Assembly: GCA_029964075.1 (NCBI GenBank)
Contig: CM057142.1
Location: 5,161,770-5,225,769 of the forward strand
DNA: 64,000 nt
From: Patiria pectinifera
Lineage: Eukaryota > Echinodermata > Asteroidea > Valvatida > Asterinidae
Direction: 5' to 3'
A program made the position numbers and the translations under genes. Under the pieces are notes generated by a model. The model saw only the letters and a list, made by a program, of their open reading frames with translations. It was not told where the DNA came from and did no database searches. Shown piece by piece: positions 49,201 through 55,775 of the stretch (its first letter is position 1; every line of letters begins with the position of its first letter).

Positions 49201-51044
49201 TACCAATAACTTTTATGTTCCTAGACTTAGAGACATTTGAGTGAGTGTGGTGTAAGATTTAAGCATTTTCTTAAGTGGTTGTACTGAACTTCTATAACCT
49301 TACAATTACCAAAAGAAAATGAACAAGAGGCAAAGAGAAAGGAAAAAGGTGGAAACCAATCCCACTATTTTCCTATCCAGCTATTACCAAAGATGGCACA
49401 TGAAGTATGCATGATTAAAATTGAACAAGATTGAAGAGAATTATGATTAAACTGTGTGACAAATGAGCAGACCAACTTGTCTTCTTATACAGCTTGTCTA
49501 AAAAAAATGCTGCAGCCAAACAACATTTTGGGAAAAAATGTTGCAACCTGACACCACTTCCACGATTGTGTACAAAGTCTATGGAGAGTCAGGAGTACTT
49601 CTTAACAAAATTGGAAATATTTCTCAGTGCCAGATTCATGTCTTATTATCATTTTTTGCAATGAATGACCTTCATTGAGATGATATGTGGCGTCAGTTTG
49701 CAAAAAAAATTTCCACATTTTTTTCTGAGGCAACTTAACTTTTTTTTAAATTACTAGACCTATGACATGATAGAGTGCGCCTTTACCCTTGACAGGATTT
49801 CTTGTGTGTGTGCGATTTGAACCTTTTGTTTAACCCTAATCTTCCCAAATCCTCCAAAGTCCTCTTTGCAAAATGGAGGATTTTTAAGGATTGAGGCTAC
49901 CAAAGTGTGTTGTTGATTTCAGAGGATGCACTGTGTCAAGGTCTTAGGCCAGACCTTGTGTAGTTTATGCTCATCAGTGCATAAATTTAGGCCTATTATA
50001 CTTCAAATCCTTCGCACTGCTCCATGATGTCACTGGCTCTGCCTCAACATATTGACAGTGATTGCCTGAGGATTTTGCAGGATTGAGGCAGTGGTCACCC
50101 CTCCAAGGACCATATTCAAGAAATAACGGAGGATTTTTGCAGGATTGGGGCTGCAACAGTCTGAAAATTTGGGACTCTCATTACTGTGTGTGAGAGACCC
50201 AAAATTTAAGGTACTAAAATTAAAAACATGCAATACAAGAAAATAGACTGACATCTGAAACAACCAGTCCAACAACCAGTCCAAAATCCTCAACAGTGAT
50301 GAATAAAAAAAAAACTAATCTGCAATTAAATGTAGGATTAGATTGAAAACAATAAAAGAAGACAATTCTTCCTTCTTTTGATGCAAAAAAATAAAGTTTC
50401 AAACAATGTCGATGGGTTTCGAACTCGCGCAACGTAAGTTGGCAATTTAACATCTAGCCTAGGCTTACACGTCTATGAGGGCGCTACTACGATTTGCTGG
50501 GGTTAACAACGGAAAAAATGTGAGACCAGCTCACGGCTAGATAAACACTTCGTAATTTAGATTTATTATGAATTTTAAATGTGTTTTTTTATAGCCAGGA
50601 AAATAGTACTTAATATAATTATAGCAGGCCCATGGGCATGGTACTGGTAGACCTAATTAGAAATTTCATAATATCAAATTGTTCAGCCTCACGCAGCACG
50701 CACATTTCAGGGCAGTGGTGCTGGAATTTGGAAATTCTATTTTGCCCTTTTCATGTTGTTAAAATGATAAGAGAGTTCACTGTAATTTTTAAATGAACAC
50801 GCACCTTTTCATGTTTGATTTCATCCGGTTGTTCAACAGCATGGCCATTACAAACGGGCGTGCAGTGGCCGTTGGCCGTCCCATTCAACACCGCTCCATT
50901 CACCGCGCCGTTCCGAACGCCATTTTTCCCCGCGTACAGCACTTGCTTCGTCTCGGTCACTCCCTTTCCAGGCACTTGCAGAATGACTGTGCCGCTCTTG
51001 CCGGCTCTCGTACGCAGAGCCATGTTCACGTTCACCGTTCTCAT
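16140..51044 (-). CDS. SPTLC2: Serine palmitoyltransferase long-chain base subunit 2/3, complete 12-exon gene
   Basis: Catalytic subunit of serine palmitoyltransferase, the ER-membrane PLP enzyme that condenses L-serine with palmitoyl-CoA to 3-ketodihydrosphingosine, the committed step of sphingolipid synthesis; it works as a heterodimer with SPTLC1. Twelve exons (51044-50805, 33176-33006, 31706-31552, 30174-30029, 27639-27515, 23975-23882, 22282-22177, 21709-21490, 20647-20521, 19012-18877, 18056-17927, 16250-16140) all have GT-AG ends and compatible phases and sum to 1761 nt, giving 586 aa against 562 in human SPTLC2. A hydrophobic segment lies near residues 94-115. The aminotransferase-like core carries the PLP-site histidine H290, the LDEAH motif with D371, and the Schiff-base lysine K406 in GTFTKSFGA. 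The start follows an in-frame TAG seven codons upstream. SPTLC2 and SPTLC3 arose within vertebrates from such a gene, as far as I know, so the symbol stands for the pair. Intron 1 is 17.6 kb. Confidence 0.95.
16329..16768. mobile_element. MITE with GTGCGTTCGATTACTTCCCCC ends, last SPTLC2/3 intron
   Basis: GTGCGTTCGATTACTTCCCC at the left and GGGGAAGTAATCGAACGCAC at the right are perfect inverted repeats, with a second pair of arms (CTTACTCGCGCG / GAGTAAGCGCG) inside. Less A/T-rich than its surroundings. Confidence 0.75.
17927..18056 (-). CDS. SPTLC2: SPTLC2/3 exon 11
   Basis: 130 nt, acceptor GTAG|T, donor AAG|GTAAAT. Encodes [20 protein letters not shown] followed by HTKELLDK, matching human [27 protein letters not shown]. 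Confidence 0.95.
18168..18590 (-). mobile_element. Dispersed element of the GGTACCCG family
   Basis: Reverse-oriented copy bounded by GTACAGGAACTGGGTACCCG and GGGTACTCGGGTACC; contains GGAACCGGTTCC and TTGTAAAGTTGGTTACGGGT. Copies at 41300-41725 and 63640-63990 and fragments inside the 1.3-kb tandem units. Confidence 0.7.
18655..18770 (-). mobile_element. Partial SINE (same family as 330-632)
   Basis: Carries the reverse form of the family phrase (AGTAAAGTGTCTTGCCCAAG) and the head-region remnants CCCAATGGACCATTG. Confidence 0.55.
18877..19012 (-). CDS. SPTLC2: SPTLC2/3 exon 10
   Basis: 136 nt, acceptor CCAG|GG, donor CGG|GTAAGA. Encodes [20 protein letters not shown] and [15 protein letters not shown], aligning with human NTRYFRRRLKEMGF and SPVVPLMLYMPAKIG. 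Confidence 0.94.
20105..20505. repeat. Two-copy tandem repeat, about 200-bp unit
   Basis: Each copy has a GAGGAC(C/A)GACNCACAAA start, GATCCTTTCAGTCCTCG, GTGCTTAGTCTATGGGA and a GTCCTC...AGTAAAACA end. It ends 16 bp before the donor side of SPTLC2/3 exon 9. The unit itself is partly palindromic (GTCCTCG / CGAGGAC). Confidence 0.7.
20521..20647 (-). CDS. SPTLC2: SPTLC2/3 exon 9
   Basis: 127 nt, acceptor ACAG|GCA, donor ACAG|GTCAGT. Encodes [20 protein letters not shown] and IMGEDGTN, aligning with human LRTHSHSAVYATSLSPP and IMGQDGTS. Confidence 0.95.
20763..20992. mobile_element. Palindromic MITE, GCTGCTAAGCACAAAAATTT family
   Basis: GGAGCTGCTAAGCACAAAAA on the left, TTTCTGTGCTTAGCAGCTCC on the right; homologous to 13945-14185. 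Confidence 0.75.
21490..21709 (-). CDS. SPTLC2: SPTLC2/3 exon 8 (catalytic core)
   Basis: 220 nt, acceptor TGCAG|T, donor CGG|GTAAGT. Contains [33 protein letters not shown] (D371, H374) and [17 protein letters not shown] with the PLP-binding lysine K406. The most conserved exon; human has GAS where this protein has GAC after the lysine. Confidence 0.97.
22177..22282 (-). CDS. SPTLC2: SPTLC2/3 exon 7
   Basis: 106 nt, acceptor TTTCAG|AC, donor ACAG|GTATGA. Encodes the [20 protein letters not shown] block, nearly identical to human [20 protein letters not shown]. Confidence 0.96.
22535..22822 (-). mobile_element. tRNA-derived SINE, reverse orientation
   Basis: Reverse copy of the SINE at 330-632: microsatellite tail (GATGATGATGATG) at the left, TGTCTTGCCCAAGGACACAA, and a B-box-like GGTTCAAACCC (22773-22763). 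Lies between SPTLC2/3 exons 7 and 6. Confidence 0.75.
23090..23315 (+). mobile_element. SINE with tRNA-like head
   Basis: The unit TGACAAATTGGGGAACCGCC leads into GGCCGGATAGCTCATTTGGT (A box) and AGATTCAAGCC (B-box-like). The acceptor stem does not pair, so this is tRNA-derived, not a tRNA gene. The same composite is at 58690-58880 and, reversed, at 58522-58645. Confidence 0.65.
23882..23975 (-). CDS. SPTLC2: SPTLC2/3 exon 6 (PLP-stacking His)
   Basis: 94 nt, acceptor ACAG|GGT, donor AACG|GTATGT. Encodes [20 protein letters not shown]. The histidine of the LNH motif (H290) is the residue that stacks on PLP in this family. Residue 287 is Lys (AAG) where human SPTLC2 has Glu. Confidence 0.95.
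24268..24544. mobile_element. Palindromic MITE, GGGCCCGATTTCACGGCGCT ends
   Basis: Left GGGCCCGATTTCACGGCGCT, right GCCCCGTGAAATTTGGCC; inner arms include ATTTTCTGCTTACAGAGCC. A related, more diverged copy sits at 24843-25062. Confidence 0.7.
25145..25330. mobile_element. 186-bp near-complete palindrome
   Basis: ATTCGCTCTTTTCA at one end, TGAAAAGAGCGAAT at the other; inner arms CAACTTTACACAATAAATAT and TAGCCGGTTCAGTGAT mirror across a short loop near 25237. Would form a long hairpin. Confidence 0.85.
25350..25572. repeat. Direct repeat, GGCAATAATGACATAGTGAA unit
   Basis: Two main copies of an about 75-bp unit including AGTAATTAACAATGCAGCGC, spaced about 130 bp, plus short extra GGNAATAATGACAT words between. 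Confidence 0.75.
25838..27308. mobile_element. Four-level nest of MITEs in SPTLC2/3 intron 5
   Basis: Outer element halves at 25838-25952 and 27193-27308 belong to the GGGCCCAATTTC family. Between them is element X, 25953-27192 (TTAGGCCGTGTCCGAA start; ...TTCGCACACAGCCTTA end). Inside X is element Y, 26046-27138 (CATACCTGCCAAC start, GTTGGCAGGTATG end). Inside Y a second X-like fragment ends TATTCGGACATGGCCTG near 26853. Confidence 0.75.
27515..27639 (-). CDS. SPTLC2: SPTLC2/3 exon 5
   Basis: 125 nt, acceptor GCAG|GC, donor GAG|GTAATG. Encodes [20 protein letters not shown] and [14 protein letters not shown], matching human HEELEELVARFLGVEAAM and MGFATNSMNIPALV. Confidence 0.95.
28774..29215. 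repeat. Two-copy tandem repeat, about 215-bp unit
   Basis: Both copies contain CAATAGGTGTCACACAAAGG, TATGGAAGTGACCCCTACCA, GTCAGAGGAAACAGG and CCTTACAGCATTCGGTTCAA. Confidence 0.85.
29199..29570. mobile_element. Degenerate AGGGAA/TTCCCT-family MITE
   Basis: CATACAACATTTGCAAAAAT start, TGGCACCTGGTGTGCTGTCA, and the conserved hairpin CCAACGATGG...TCATCGTTGG at 29373-29400. The right end runs into the next direct repeat. Confidence 0.6.
29486..29760. repeat. Two-copy tandem repeat, about 145-bp unit
   Basis: Each copy: GTGAACGGGTGCAAGCCAGC, AAATTACATTTTATG, AAATTCCGTTT, AAAGTGCAGTGCC, GCATGTAATGCGAACATGTT. Confidence 0.85.
30029..30174 (-). CDS. SPTLC2: SPTLC2/3 exon 4
   Basis: 146 nt, one base completing the previous codon, acceptor AACAG|C, donor TTAG|GTATGT. 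Contains the family signature [12 protein letters not shown] and [12 protein letters not shown], the entry to the PLP-dependent fold. Confidence 0.95.
30839..31363. mobile_element. MITE copy B, interrupted by another MITE
   Basis: Ends GGTCATTCTATAAATTTAGG and the inverted CCCCAAATTTATAGAATGACC. Homologous to 170-712. Lies in SPTLC2/3 intron 3 and contains the nested element at 30946-31183. Confidence 0.8.
30946..31183. mobile_element. 238-bp nested MITE, CCTAGTTTCCATATCGA ends
   Basis: CCTAGTTTCCATATCGA at the left and TCGA(T)ATGGAAACTAGG at the right. The internal sequence (ACGCAGACTGCGCAGACAG, GTCTGCGTTGCAG) is G+C-rich. Absent from the homologous position in copy A (170-712). Confidence 0.85.
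31552..31706 (-). CDS. SPTLC2: SPTLC2/3 exon 3
   Basis: 51 codons plus two bases; acceptor ACAG|GAC, donor AT|GTAAGT. Encodes [26 protein letters not shown] and MDVMER...DWNWSY, aligning block for block with human DFVSLYQDFENFYTRNLY and PICSVPGARVDIMER. Confidence 0.95.
32124..32341. mobile_element. TTAA-flanked MITE with CCCTAAC ends
   Basis: TTAA at 32119-32122, ACCCTAACAGAACTCAACCC start, GTAGGG end followed by TTAA at 32342-32345. Nearly identical in body to 62657-62868 and (reversed) to 5340-5655. Confidence 0.8.
33006..33176 (-). CDS. SPTLC2: SPTLC2/3 exon 2 (membrane segment)
   Basis: 57 codons, phase 0 both ends, acceptor ACAG|GAA, donor AAG|GTAAGA. Residues 81-137. Contains the single predicted transmembrane segment ([20 protein letters not shown]) followed by the VKEYLWKF amphipathic stretch that aligns to LRDFLRYWRI in human SPTLC2. 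Confidence 0.9.
33268..37216. repeat. Three tandem copies of a 1.3-kb unit in SPTLC2/3 intron 1
   Basis: Units at about 33268-34601, 34602-35921 and 35922-37216 (marker AATAGGAGTGTGTATCAGTA at 33331-33335, 34666 and 35986 starts; periods 1335 and 1320). Each has, in order, a GGTACCCG-family fragment with GGAACCGGTTCC, a GAATCCAACAGGATCC segment, a G-run, a C-run, a poly(A) run and a CTGGTTCCCTGACC stem-loop. Copies differ by small indels and mainly in homopolymer lengths, implying recent amplification. No gene lies inside. Confidence 0.92.
37211..37281 (-). mobile_element. tRNA-like sequence at the end of the tandem array
   Basis: Minus strand reads TGCTGGTAGTTCGATTGGTT (A-box-like), then GGATCGAATCC (B-box-like). 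Stems are imperfect; treated as tRNA-derived. It sits exactly where the third 1.3-kb unit stops. Confidence 0.5.
37497..38100. repeat. Minisatellite, four copies of an about 150-bp unit
   Basis: Unit: GTCACATGCCAATTGTCAAA, TTCCGTCACTAACTTTGGTG, GGTGACTAAACAGCGGTA, CAGTGTATGACATACA, TTGTTTCTTCACCATTTA. Copies start near 37497, 37653, 37812 and 37957. Confidence 0.9.
38392..38415. repeat. GTACATGTACAT array
   Basis: Self-complementary ACATGT/GTACAT hexamer run. Shorter runs occur throughout (for example 2797-2815, 18281-18296, 48719-48747), often at repeat edges. Confidence 0.8.
38637..38812. mobile_element. Degenerate CCCTAAC-family MITE
   Basis: TTAA at 38633-38636 then CCCCAACC; body words CAACAGCATGTTCTGTTGGA and ATATGGTGTTGGATTTTGCA as in 32124 and 43690 relatives. 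Right end unclear. Confidence 0.5.
39495..39693. mobile_element. CCCTAAC-family MITE, relative of 2933-3140
   Basis: Shares CATCACTCACTCTGCTTCAC, ATAATGCTTCCGGACCAAAT and ends AAGGTTAGGGTCAA like the copy at 2933-3140. The left end has decayed. Confidence 0.6.
39733..40152. mobile_element. 420-bp TTAA-flanked MITE, intact CCCTAAC/GTTAGGG ends
   Basis: TTAA at 39729-39732, CCCTAACCGCCCTGAATCC start, GGAGTTAGGG end, TTAA at 40153-40156. The body repeats GGAGGATTTTGCAGGATTGA words. Subfamily mates at 44351-44741 and 49834-50155. Confidence 0.85.
40205..40716. mobile_element. MITE with GGCGTCAATC ends and C/G homopolymers
   Basis: GGCGTCAATCCTGGGGGG at the left; CCCCCC...GATTGACGCC at the right. 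Contains CCCCACGCCGTAAGGGCTTC. Its right half recurs at 45300-45521. Confidence 0.7.
41300..41725 (+). mobile_element. GGTACCCG-family dispersed element
   Basis: GATGTCAGGAACCAGTTCCA start, TCCGGTATCCATAACCAACT, AAGTTGAAGTATACACCGTA, and GTACCCGGATACCCGTG to the end. Same family as 18168-18590 and 63640-63990. Confidence 0.7.
41993..42185. repeat. Two-copy tandem repeat, about 105-bp unit
   Basis: Copies share AGTCCTTCT(C/G)AACTGT, GGGAAGCAA/GAGAAGCAA, CCAACAAAGAT and TTGCCCTTTG. Confidence 0.75.
42970..43247. mobile_element. CCCTAAC-family MITE, reverse relative of part of the 1.3-kb unit
   Basis: Repeated TCCAACAGAGTCCAA words, ending GGATCCTGTTGGATTCAGCA then GGGTTAGGG and TTAA at 43248-43251. 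It is the reverse complement of the GAATCCAACAGGATCC segment found in each 1.3-kb unit. Confidence 0.65.
43690..43950. mobile_element. Degenerate CCCTAAC-family MITE
   Basis: Contains TTTTGTTGGAATCTGTTGGA, TTACATGGGGTTAGGC and TAGTAAATCACTCAAGGGG; ends near GGTTAAGGGTTGG. Terminal motifs have decayed. Confidence 0.45.
44351..44741. mobile_element. TTAA-flanked MITE of the 39733 subfamily
   Basis: TTAA at 44347-44350, CCATTACCTTCCCAAATCC start, GGAGTTAGGG end and TTAA at 44742-44745. Shares CTCAGCCATGCATAA and CAACATATTGACAGTGATTG with 39733-40152 and 49834-50155. Confidence 0.8.
45300..45521. mobile_element. 3' half of the GGCGTCAATC-ended element
   Basis: Shares CAATGACTCCAAACTCGAAA, TCAGATCGCACCACAGAGCA and GAGAAGCGATTGACGCC with 40445-40716. 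The left terminus is missing. Confidence 0.65.
46111..46690. repeat. Minisatellite, three copies of a 187-bp unit
   Basis: Unit: GCTCAGAAAAAAATGTACTG, GCCCTACATGTAATTTAC, AAGCAATTGGACA, AACTGGGAAGTGGTCACAAT, TTGATCATTATGAG, TGTTGCCTTCTTCC. Starts near 46115, 46301, 46488, with a partial fourth at 46676. Confidence 0.92.
47135..47836. mobile_element. AGGGAA/TTCCCT-family MITE with nested TTGACCTAT MITE
   Basis: TTTACAACATTTGCAAACAT start and TATACTCCCCTTTAATAA end. The 47221-47396 element interrupts it after ACTGTAAGTAAA; the host resumes at TTATAGTCTCAAGCATCC. The stem-loop CTGGTTCCCTGACC...GGTCAGGGAACCAG is at 47579-47663. Confidence 0.75.
47221..47396. mobile_element. 176-bp MITE, TTGACCTAT...ATAGGTCAA
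   Basis: Clean TTGACCTAT and ATAGGTCAA ends. Homologous to 1432-1611 and 59095-59274. Inserted in another MITE. Confidence 0.85.
49834..50155. mobile_element. CCCTAAC-family MITE, right end lost
   Basis: TTAA at 49830-49833 then CCCTAATCTTCCCAAATCC; body as in 44351-44741. Right terminus not recognisable after GGATTGGGGCTGCAAC. Confidence 0.65.
50805..51044 (-). CDS. SPTLC2: SPTLC2/3 exon 1 (N-terminus)
   Basis: 80 codons, phase 0 donor AAG|GTGCGT. ATG at 51044 with an in-frame TAG seven codons upstream; a second in-frame ATG at residue 8 has a good context (AACATGG). The region is variable in the family; here it has an Asn/Gly-rich run ([19 protein letters not shown]) similar in flavour to the NG-rich human SPTLC2 N-terminus. 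Confidence 0.85.
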
Positions 51045-53423
51045 CCTAAAAGTCTTCCTGAGCTAGTGCTGGTGACGATGATTCAATAAAGTGCAACATT
51101 CAAAGAGGAATTTGTTAAAATGTTATTTACGTAACTCCGCATTTGTTTTGCATGTGGTGTGTGCGTGGAAACGATCCGGTCACACGTAAAATGTACACAA
51201 ATACACGATGACCCACAATCACGCGGGGCATTTGCTGGGCGGGGTCAACTGGCACAGACTCGTTTCCACGATGAGTGATCCCAAACAAACATTCTGGTTG
51301 GCATCGTACGTGGGGATGAATTGAAATGCTCAACTACTGGGTACGTTAGTATCGTGTCAGTTATCGTCGTCCGCTTGCTTAAAAGCCTCTAGGTGGCGCT
51401 GTTATCACAAGCAGAATCAGTCCGGCGCGAATAGGTAATTATCTGTAATTTACTCTGTCTTAAGCTTCACGGTACGCCGTATACACTATGCTCTACCACT
51501 CTTTTTCTTGTCATTATTTATGATAAAATCCATGTGTTTTGGATGCCAGTAAATCAAAGTTTGACTTTGAAGACGGCTAAGTTCCTTCCTCCATTTAGTC
51601 CTCCGTGACGCGTGCACTCGACCGTGCCGCACCGTGGCGCCATGCTGCGGCATGAGAGTTTTAAAAAAGGCGCCTTTGCAAAAATGTAGTTAGGAGTTGT
51701 TCAAGGCCTTTATGCTAGATTTTGTACTTCCATTGTTGTAGAGAAGAATTCCATACATGGACCTCACAAATTTTTCCCTGCACTGTAGTAGTAGCATAGT
51801 AAAAAGTCAAATTTAGCAGGGTAAATATTGAAGCAAAAACTATGAATTTTTCAGACCAATCTCATGGGGTTTGTGCACAGGGTGTGTCAAGTGATGTCCA
51901 GGTATAGAACTCTTTCCAAATTGAAATGTTACTATGTGTTTATGTTGGGAATATGTCTTTATGGCTGAGTAAGTAGGGACGGGCTGACTTCATCCAATAT
52001 GAAAACAGCTATTCATTTGTACATCAGTTTTTATCAGTTGCTATGATTATAGTGTTAAGCACTGCAGACTAAAAATCTCCAGAATTAAAAAAGCAATAAA
52101 GTTGCTCTACCTGTTCTATTTTTCTAGCAATGCAAAAATGAGATACCAAAAAAAAAAAGAATCTGTACGTTTTGTTATGGAATATTTGACAGAAATTCAG
52201 GCATATTTGTACATTATGTGTGCAAAAGAAAAAAATGGGCGTATTTTCAGAGGGTTGAAAATGTCCAAAATAGAAAAAATGTAAGTTATTCTGTTTGAAT
52301 AAAAAATACAAATTGCCAATTTGTGAGGAGAAAAAAAGTAAATCCGGTCCTTCTGTTTTGAGGCGTGCGATCACACCCCCACGCCATCACAATGCTTCCT
52401 GAGAAGTGCAAATAATCGCACGCCTGAATCCCTCAGTACCGCACACCTCGGCATACATTTACGGCATAATTGTACTTCATAATTTGTGAACAATAAAGTA
52501 CTTCAGTGAAGAGGAAATGGCTTTATTGCTAACCAAGGTGAATATTATGAAAAACAATGCCAGATTGTTCAGTCCCAGCTTGGACCACAGAATCACACAT
52601 CTACATGTAGAAAAATCACACGCCTAGGACAATTCAGGTGTGCGTTTTTCCACACACCTGTGATTTTTTAATCAGAAGGACTGTGAATCTGTTGAATAAT
52701 TTCTGACACGTGCGAAAATACTCCCCACAATAGACTTTAATATTATACATGCACAGCCGAGTGAGACTAAGAGTGGTATCGGAATACTTCATTCTTTCCC
52801 TGAACTTGTTTTTGTTTTTGTTTCGTTCTTTCAGCTGTGTGATACAAAAAGTAGAAAATAATGCAGAAATCATCCAGTGTTTCACTTCCATGCAACAAGG
52901 ACAAGATAGGAAACAAGTGTGAAAATCGACGCAGGGTATGACTTTTCATCTTTTACTTTAGGCAGAGCAAAAAAAAAGCAGTTGCCAACCAGGCTTTTGA
53001 GAAAAAAAATGAAGGAGGAGGCCCCCCCCTCCCTTTTTTCCCAAGATGGCGGATGTATTTTTCCATTTTCTTGACTTTTTTGATACAAAGTTGTGTCCAA
53101 ACCACAATTTTGTTTGAAACCAATAACCAGACAATATCTTGAGAAAAAAAATTGCAAAATAAAGGGTGTAAAGTTTACTTGGGCCACTTTCACCTGGACA
53201 TGCTGAATCTGGGTTAAGCATTAAATAGGCATTTTGGAATAGGCATTGAAGTTGGTGACATCACAGGTGAGATAGAGTGGTCCAAGTTAAATTTTCACGT
53301 TTTCACTTAATTGATAAATTTTCTGGATCTAGGGGCCCAAATGGAATGGGGTAAAAAGGAGTGGATAGAGAAATAGTCAGGCTTTAATGTAATATATAAT
53401 TCCATTGAAGAAAAACACTTTAA

Positions 53424-53940
53424 AGGGAAGATACAACATTTGCAAACACCAAAAAATGAAATGATTGAATCATCATGAAAGACCTAGGATTGTTGGGGAA
53501 TTACTGTCTAAAGCATCCTGTACAATCGTAGCTCCTGGTGTGCTGACATTTTCAAGAAAATTTGCATTTTTCCAACGTTGGTCGGCCGACTAGCATTGGA
53601 GGAAATTGTTTTGTTTTTTTCAAAAAATGCTCCGACTTTTTCTTATTCAGGTGTTCCACATTTTCTTTGCAAATGATTACACACCTGTGAAGGGGTACAA
53701 GCCTGCTAGACTGATTCTCTGTCCTTACAATTCCCAAAGTTTATAAATTGCTCGTTTCATCTTAAGCGGGGTCAGGGAACCAGACTACAAGAACATAATT
53801 AATTTTCTTGGTTTTTCCAGCATCTATACAAGCCCCAAATGTGAAACAAGTCAGTTCAACATTATTTGCTATAACATACCAATCCTCCAAATCCATTTAT
53901 TTCCGAAAATTGCAGCAAAAGCAAATGTTGTACATTCCCT
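53424..53940. mobile_element. TTAA-flanked AGGGAA/TTCCCT MITE
   Basis: TTAA at 53420-53423 and 53941-53944; AGGGAAGATACAACATTTGC start, GTTGTACATTCCCT end. Hairpin CCAACGTTGGTCGG...CCGACTAGCATTGG at 53572-53599. About the same length as the copy at 3543-4056. Confidence 0.85.
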
Positions 53941-54397
53941 TTAAACAGTTTTAATTATTTAGTTTTTCAATGTTGCACTCTTTTTGGCGAACTTTGCATA
54001 TTGTAAATGTATGAATTTAAAAAAAAAAAAAAAAAGGTTGCGCACTTTTGTTGGCACACTCTGCATATTGTAAATGTATGAATTCATTCAATACACTACT
54101 TTCAAACCCTCAAGTTTGAAGTATTGATCAATGATCAACCATAAATTTGTACTTCAGAATGGAATTGTTTTTCCTTTTTGTCAATACTGCACATGTCATG
54201 TTGTCAGTCACTCATGCAATAGATACCTGCACTTTTATTTCTTTGTTGACATTTGTTTCTGAATGACCCAGAACATTAAGAGTTCATCTAGAAATAGTAG
54301 TAATTTTCTCAGACCTATAATAAAACCCAAAGTATTTTTAAATTCAGCTAGGCCTTTTTAAAAAAATACCTTATGTGTGTATGTAAATATTGCCAGT

Positions 54398-54786
54398 TAG
54401 GCCAAAAAAAAAATAAGTCGATCTCTGGTCAGCGCGCGCGTCGATTTTAATCATGCGCGTCAATCTTTTTTTTTTTCCAAAATGTTCCGCGGTAGCTCCA
54501 ACAGCGCCCTCTATTGCCGCACCTCCTCAATTTTTTTTACCAAAGAGCACCAAGGAATGGGAAATTGCACCAAGGCAAATGATCGAGAGCACCAAGGCAA
54601 ATTGTGGAGGACACCAATTTACATGAGGACACCAAAATAGCAAAAAAAATACCCCACCTTGTCTGTACAATCCAAGCTTGAAGGAAAAAAAAAAAAGCCA
54701 AAAAAAAAAAAAAAAAGCCGCGTCCCCGAGTCAATTCCGGAACTTTGGTCTGACCAGAGACCGAATATATTTTTTTTTGGGCCTTA
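54398..54786. mobile_element. Palindromic MITE, AAGGCCCAAAAAAA-type ends
   Basis: TAGGCCAAAAAAAAAATAAG and CGATCTCTGGTCAG at the left mirror CTGACCAGAGACCG and TTTTTTTTTGGGCCTTA at the right. The middle is low-complexity (ACCAAGGCAAAT, poly-A). Confidence 0.7.
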
Positions 54787-54874
54787 CATAGGTTGATGCA
54801 TGTAATAGTGCTATTAGCAAAACTTATCAGCCATCACACATACAAGTAAATTTTAGTTCACATGCATACATGTA

Positions 54875-55516
54875 CAGGGTGTTTAAAAAAAAAAGGAAAC
54901 CGAGCTTATTTTGTTGATTTCTCGGGTATGACTTATTATTTAGAAAAATGGTAGCCACCATCTGTTACATAACCATGTCTTCTTTTTCTTGACACCACGA
55001 ACTCTATTTTACCGTCGTGGATGACTGAGCACCAGGTAATGTAACTGACATGCCACAAATGGCCTTGTACCACATGCACCATAAGACCAATCGACAGTTA
55101 TCAGGAGACGTTATCAGGAATGCGTTCACAGCAATGAGAACCAGGGCAGAGATCTGCATTGAAAGGAATGGGGGGCATGTTGAAGGACAGTGGGGTTAAC
55201 GGGGACAGTGAGGTTAACGGGACAGTGATAAACCTTGATATGTTTTAGCAATTGAATAAATGACTTTGATAATGTACGTCCTGGATTTTGTTATTTTCAA
55301 CATGCTGAAAACTGTGCATGACAATGTGGTACAAGGCCATTCAGTTACATCACTTTGGTGCTCAGTCATTCGTGACGGTAAAATGGAGTTCGTGGTGTCA
55401 AGAAAAAGAAGACATGGTTAATATAACAGATGGTGGTTACCATTTTCCTAACTAATTAGTCATACCCGAGAAATCAACAAAATAAGCTTGGTTTCCTTTT
55501 TTTTTTAAACACCCTG
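54875..55516. mobile_element. 642-bp element with ~215-bp terminal inverted repeats and TA target site
   Basis: CAGGGTGTTTAAAAAAAAAA and GGAAACC at the left, GGTTTCC...TTTAAACACCCTG at the right, flanked on each side by TA. The inverted arms extend through ACTGAGCACCA and ACAAATGGCCTTGTACCACA. TA duplication and end type suggest a Tc1/mariner-like non-autonomous element; no transposase frame inside. Confidence 0.85.
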
Positions 55517-55775
55517 TATGGCAATGATGTATTATGATGTGAATAATATATCTCTGGGAAACTTCGGGTCTATCTAATTTGTTTACGTTATCCAAGAAAC
55601 CTCACTTGACGGCAAGTTGTGTATGACTACTGTCTGTTATTCCTTAATTCCTAAGAATGTTTTCAGTAGGAAACTCTATATGCCAGAATTGCTTTTCTGA
55701 TTGTGGAAATTGTTCTGTGTAGCTTATTTTTTTTTTCTTCAAAATAACAACATATATTCCGGTATTTATCTTTAA

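Noticed and set aside
50793-51089. Plus-strand open frames over SPTLC2/3 exon 1
   Set aside because: They are the reverse complement of coding sequence and have no known domain.
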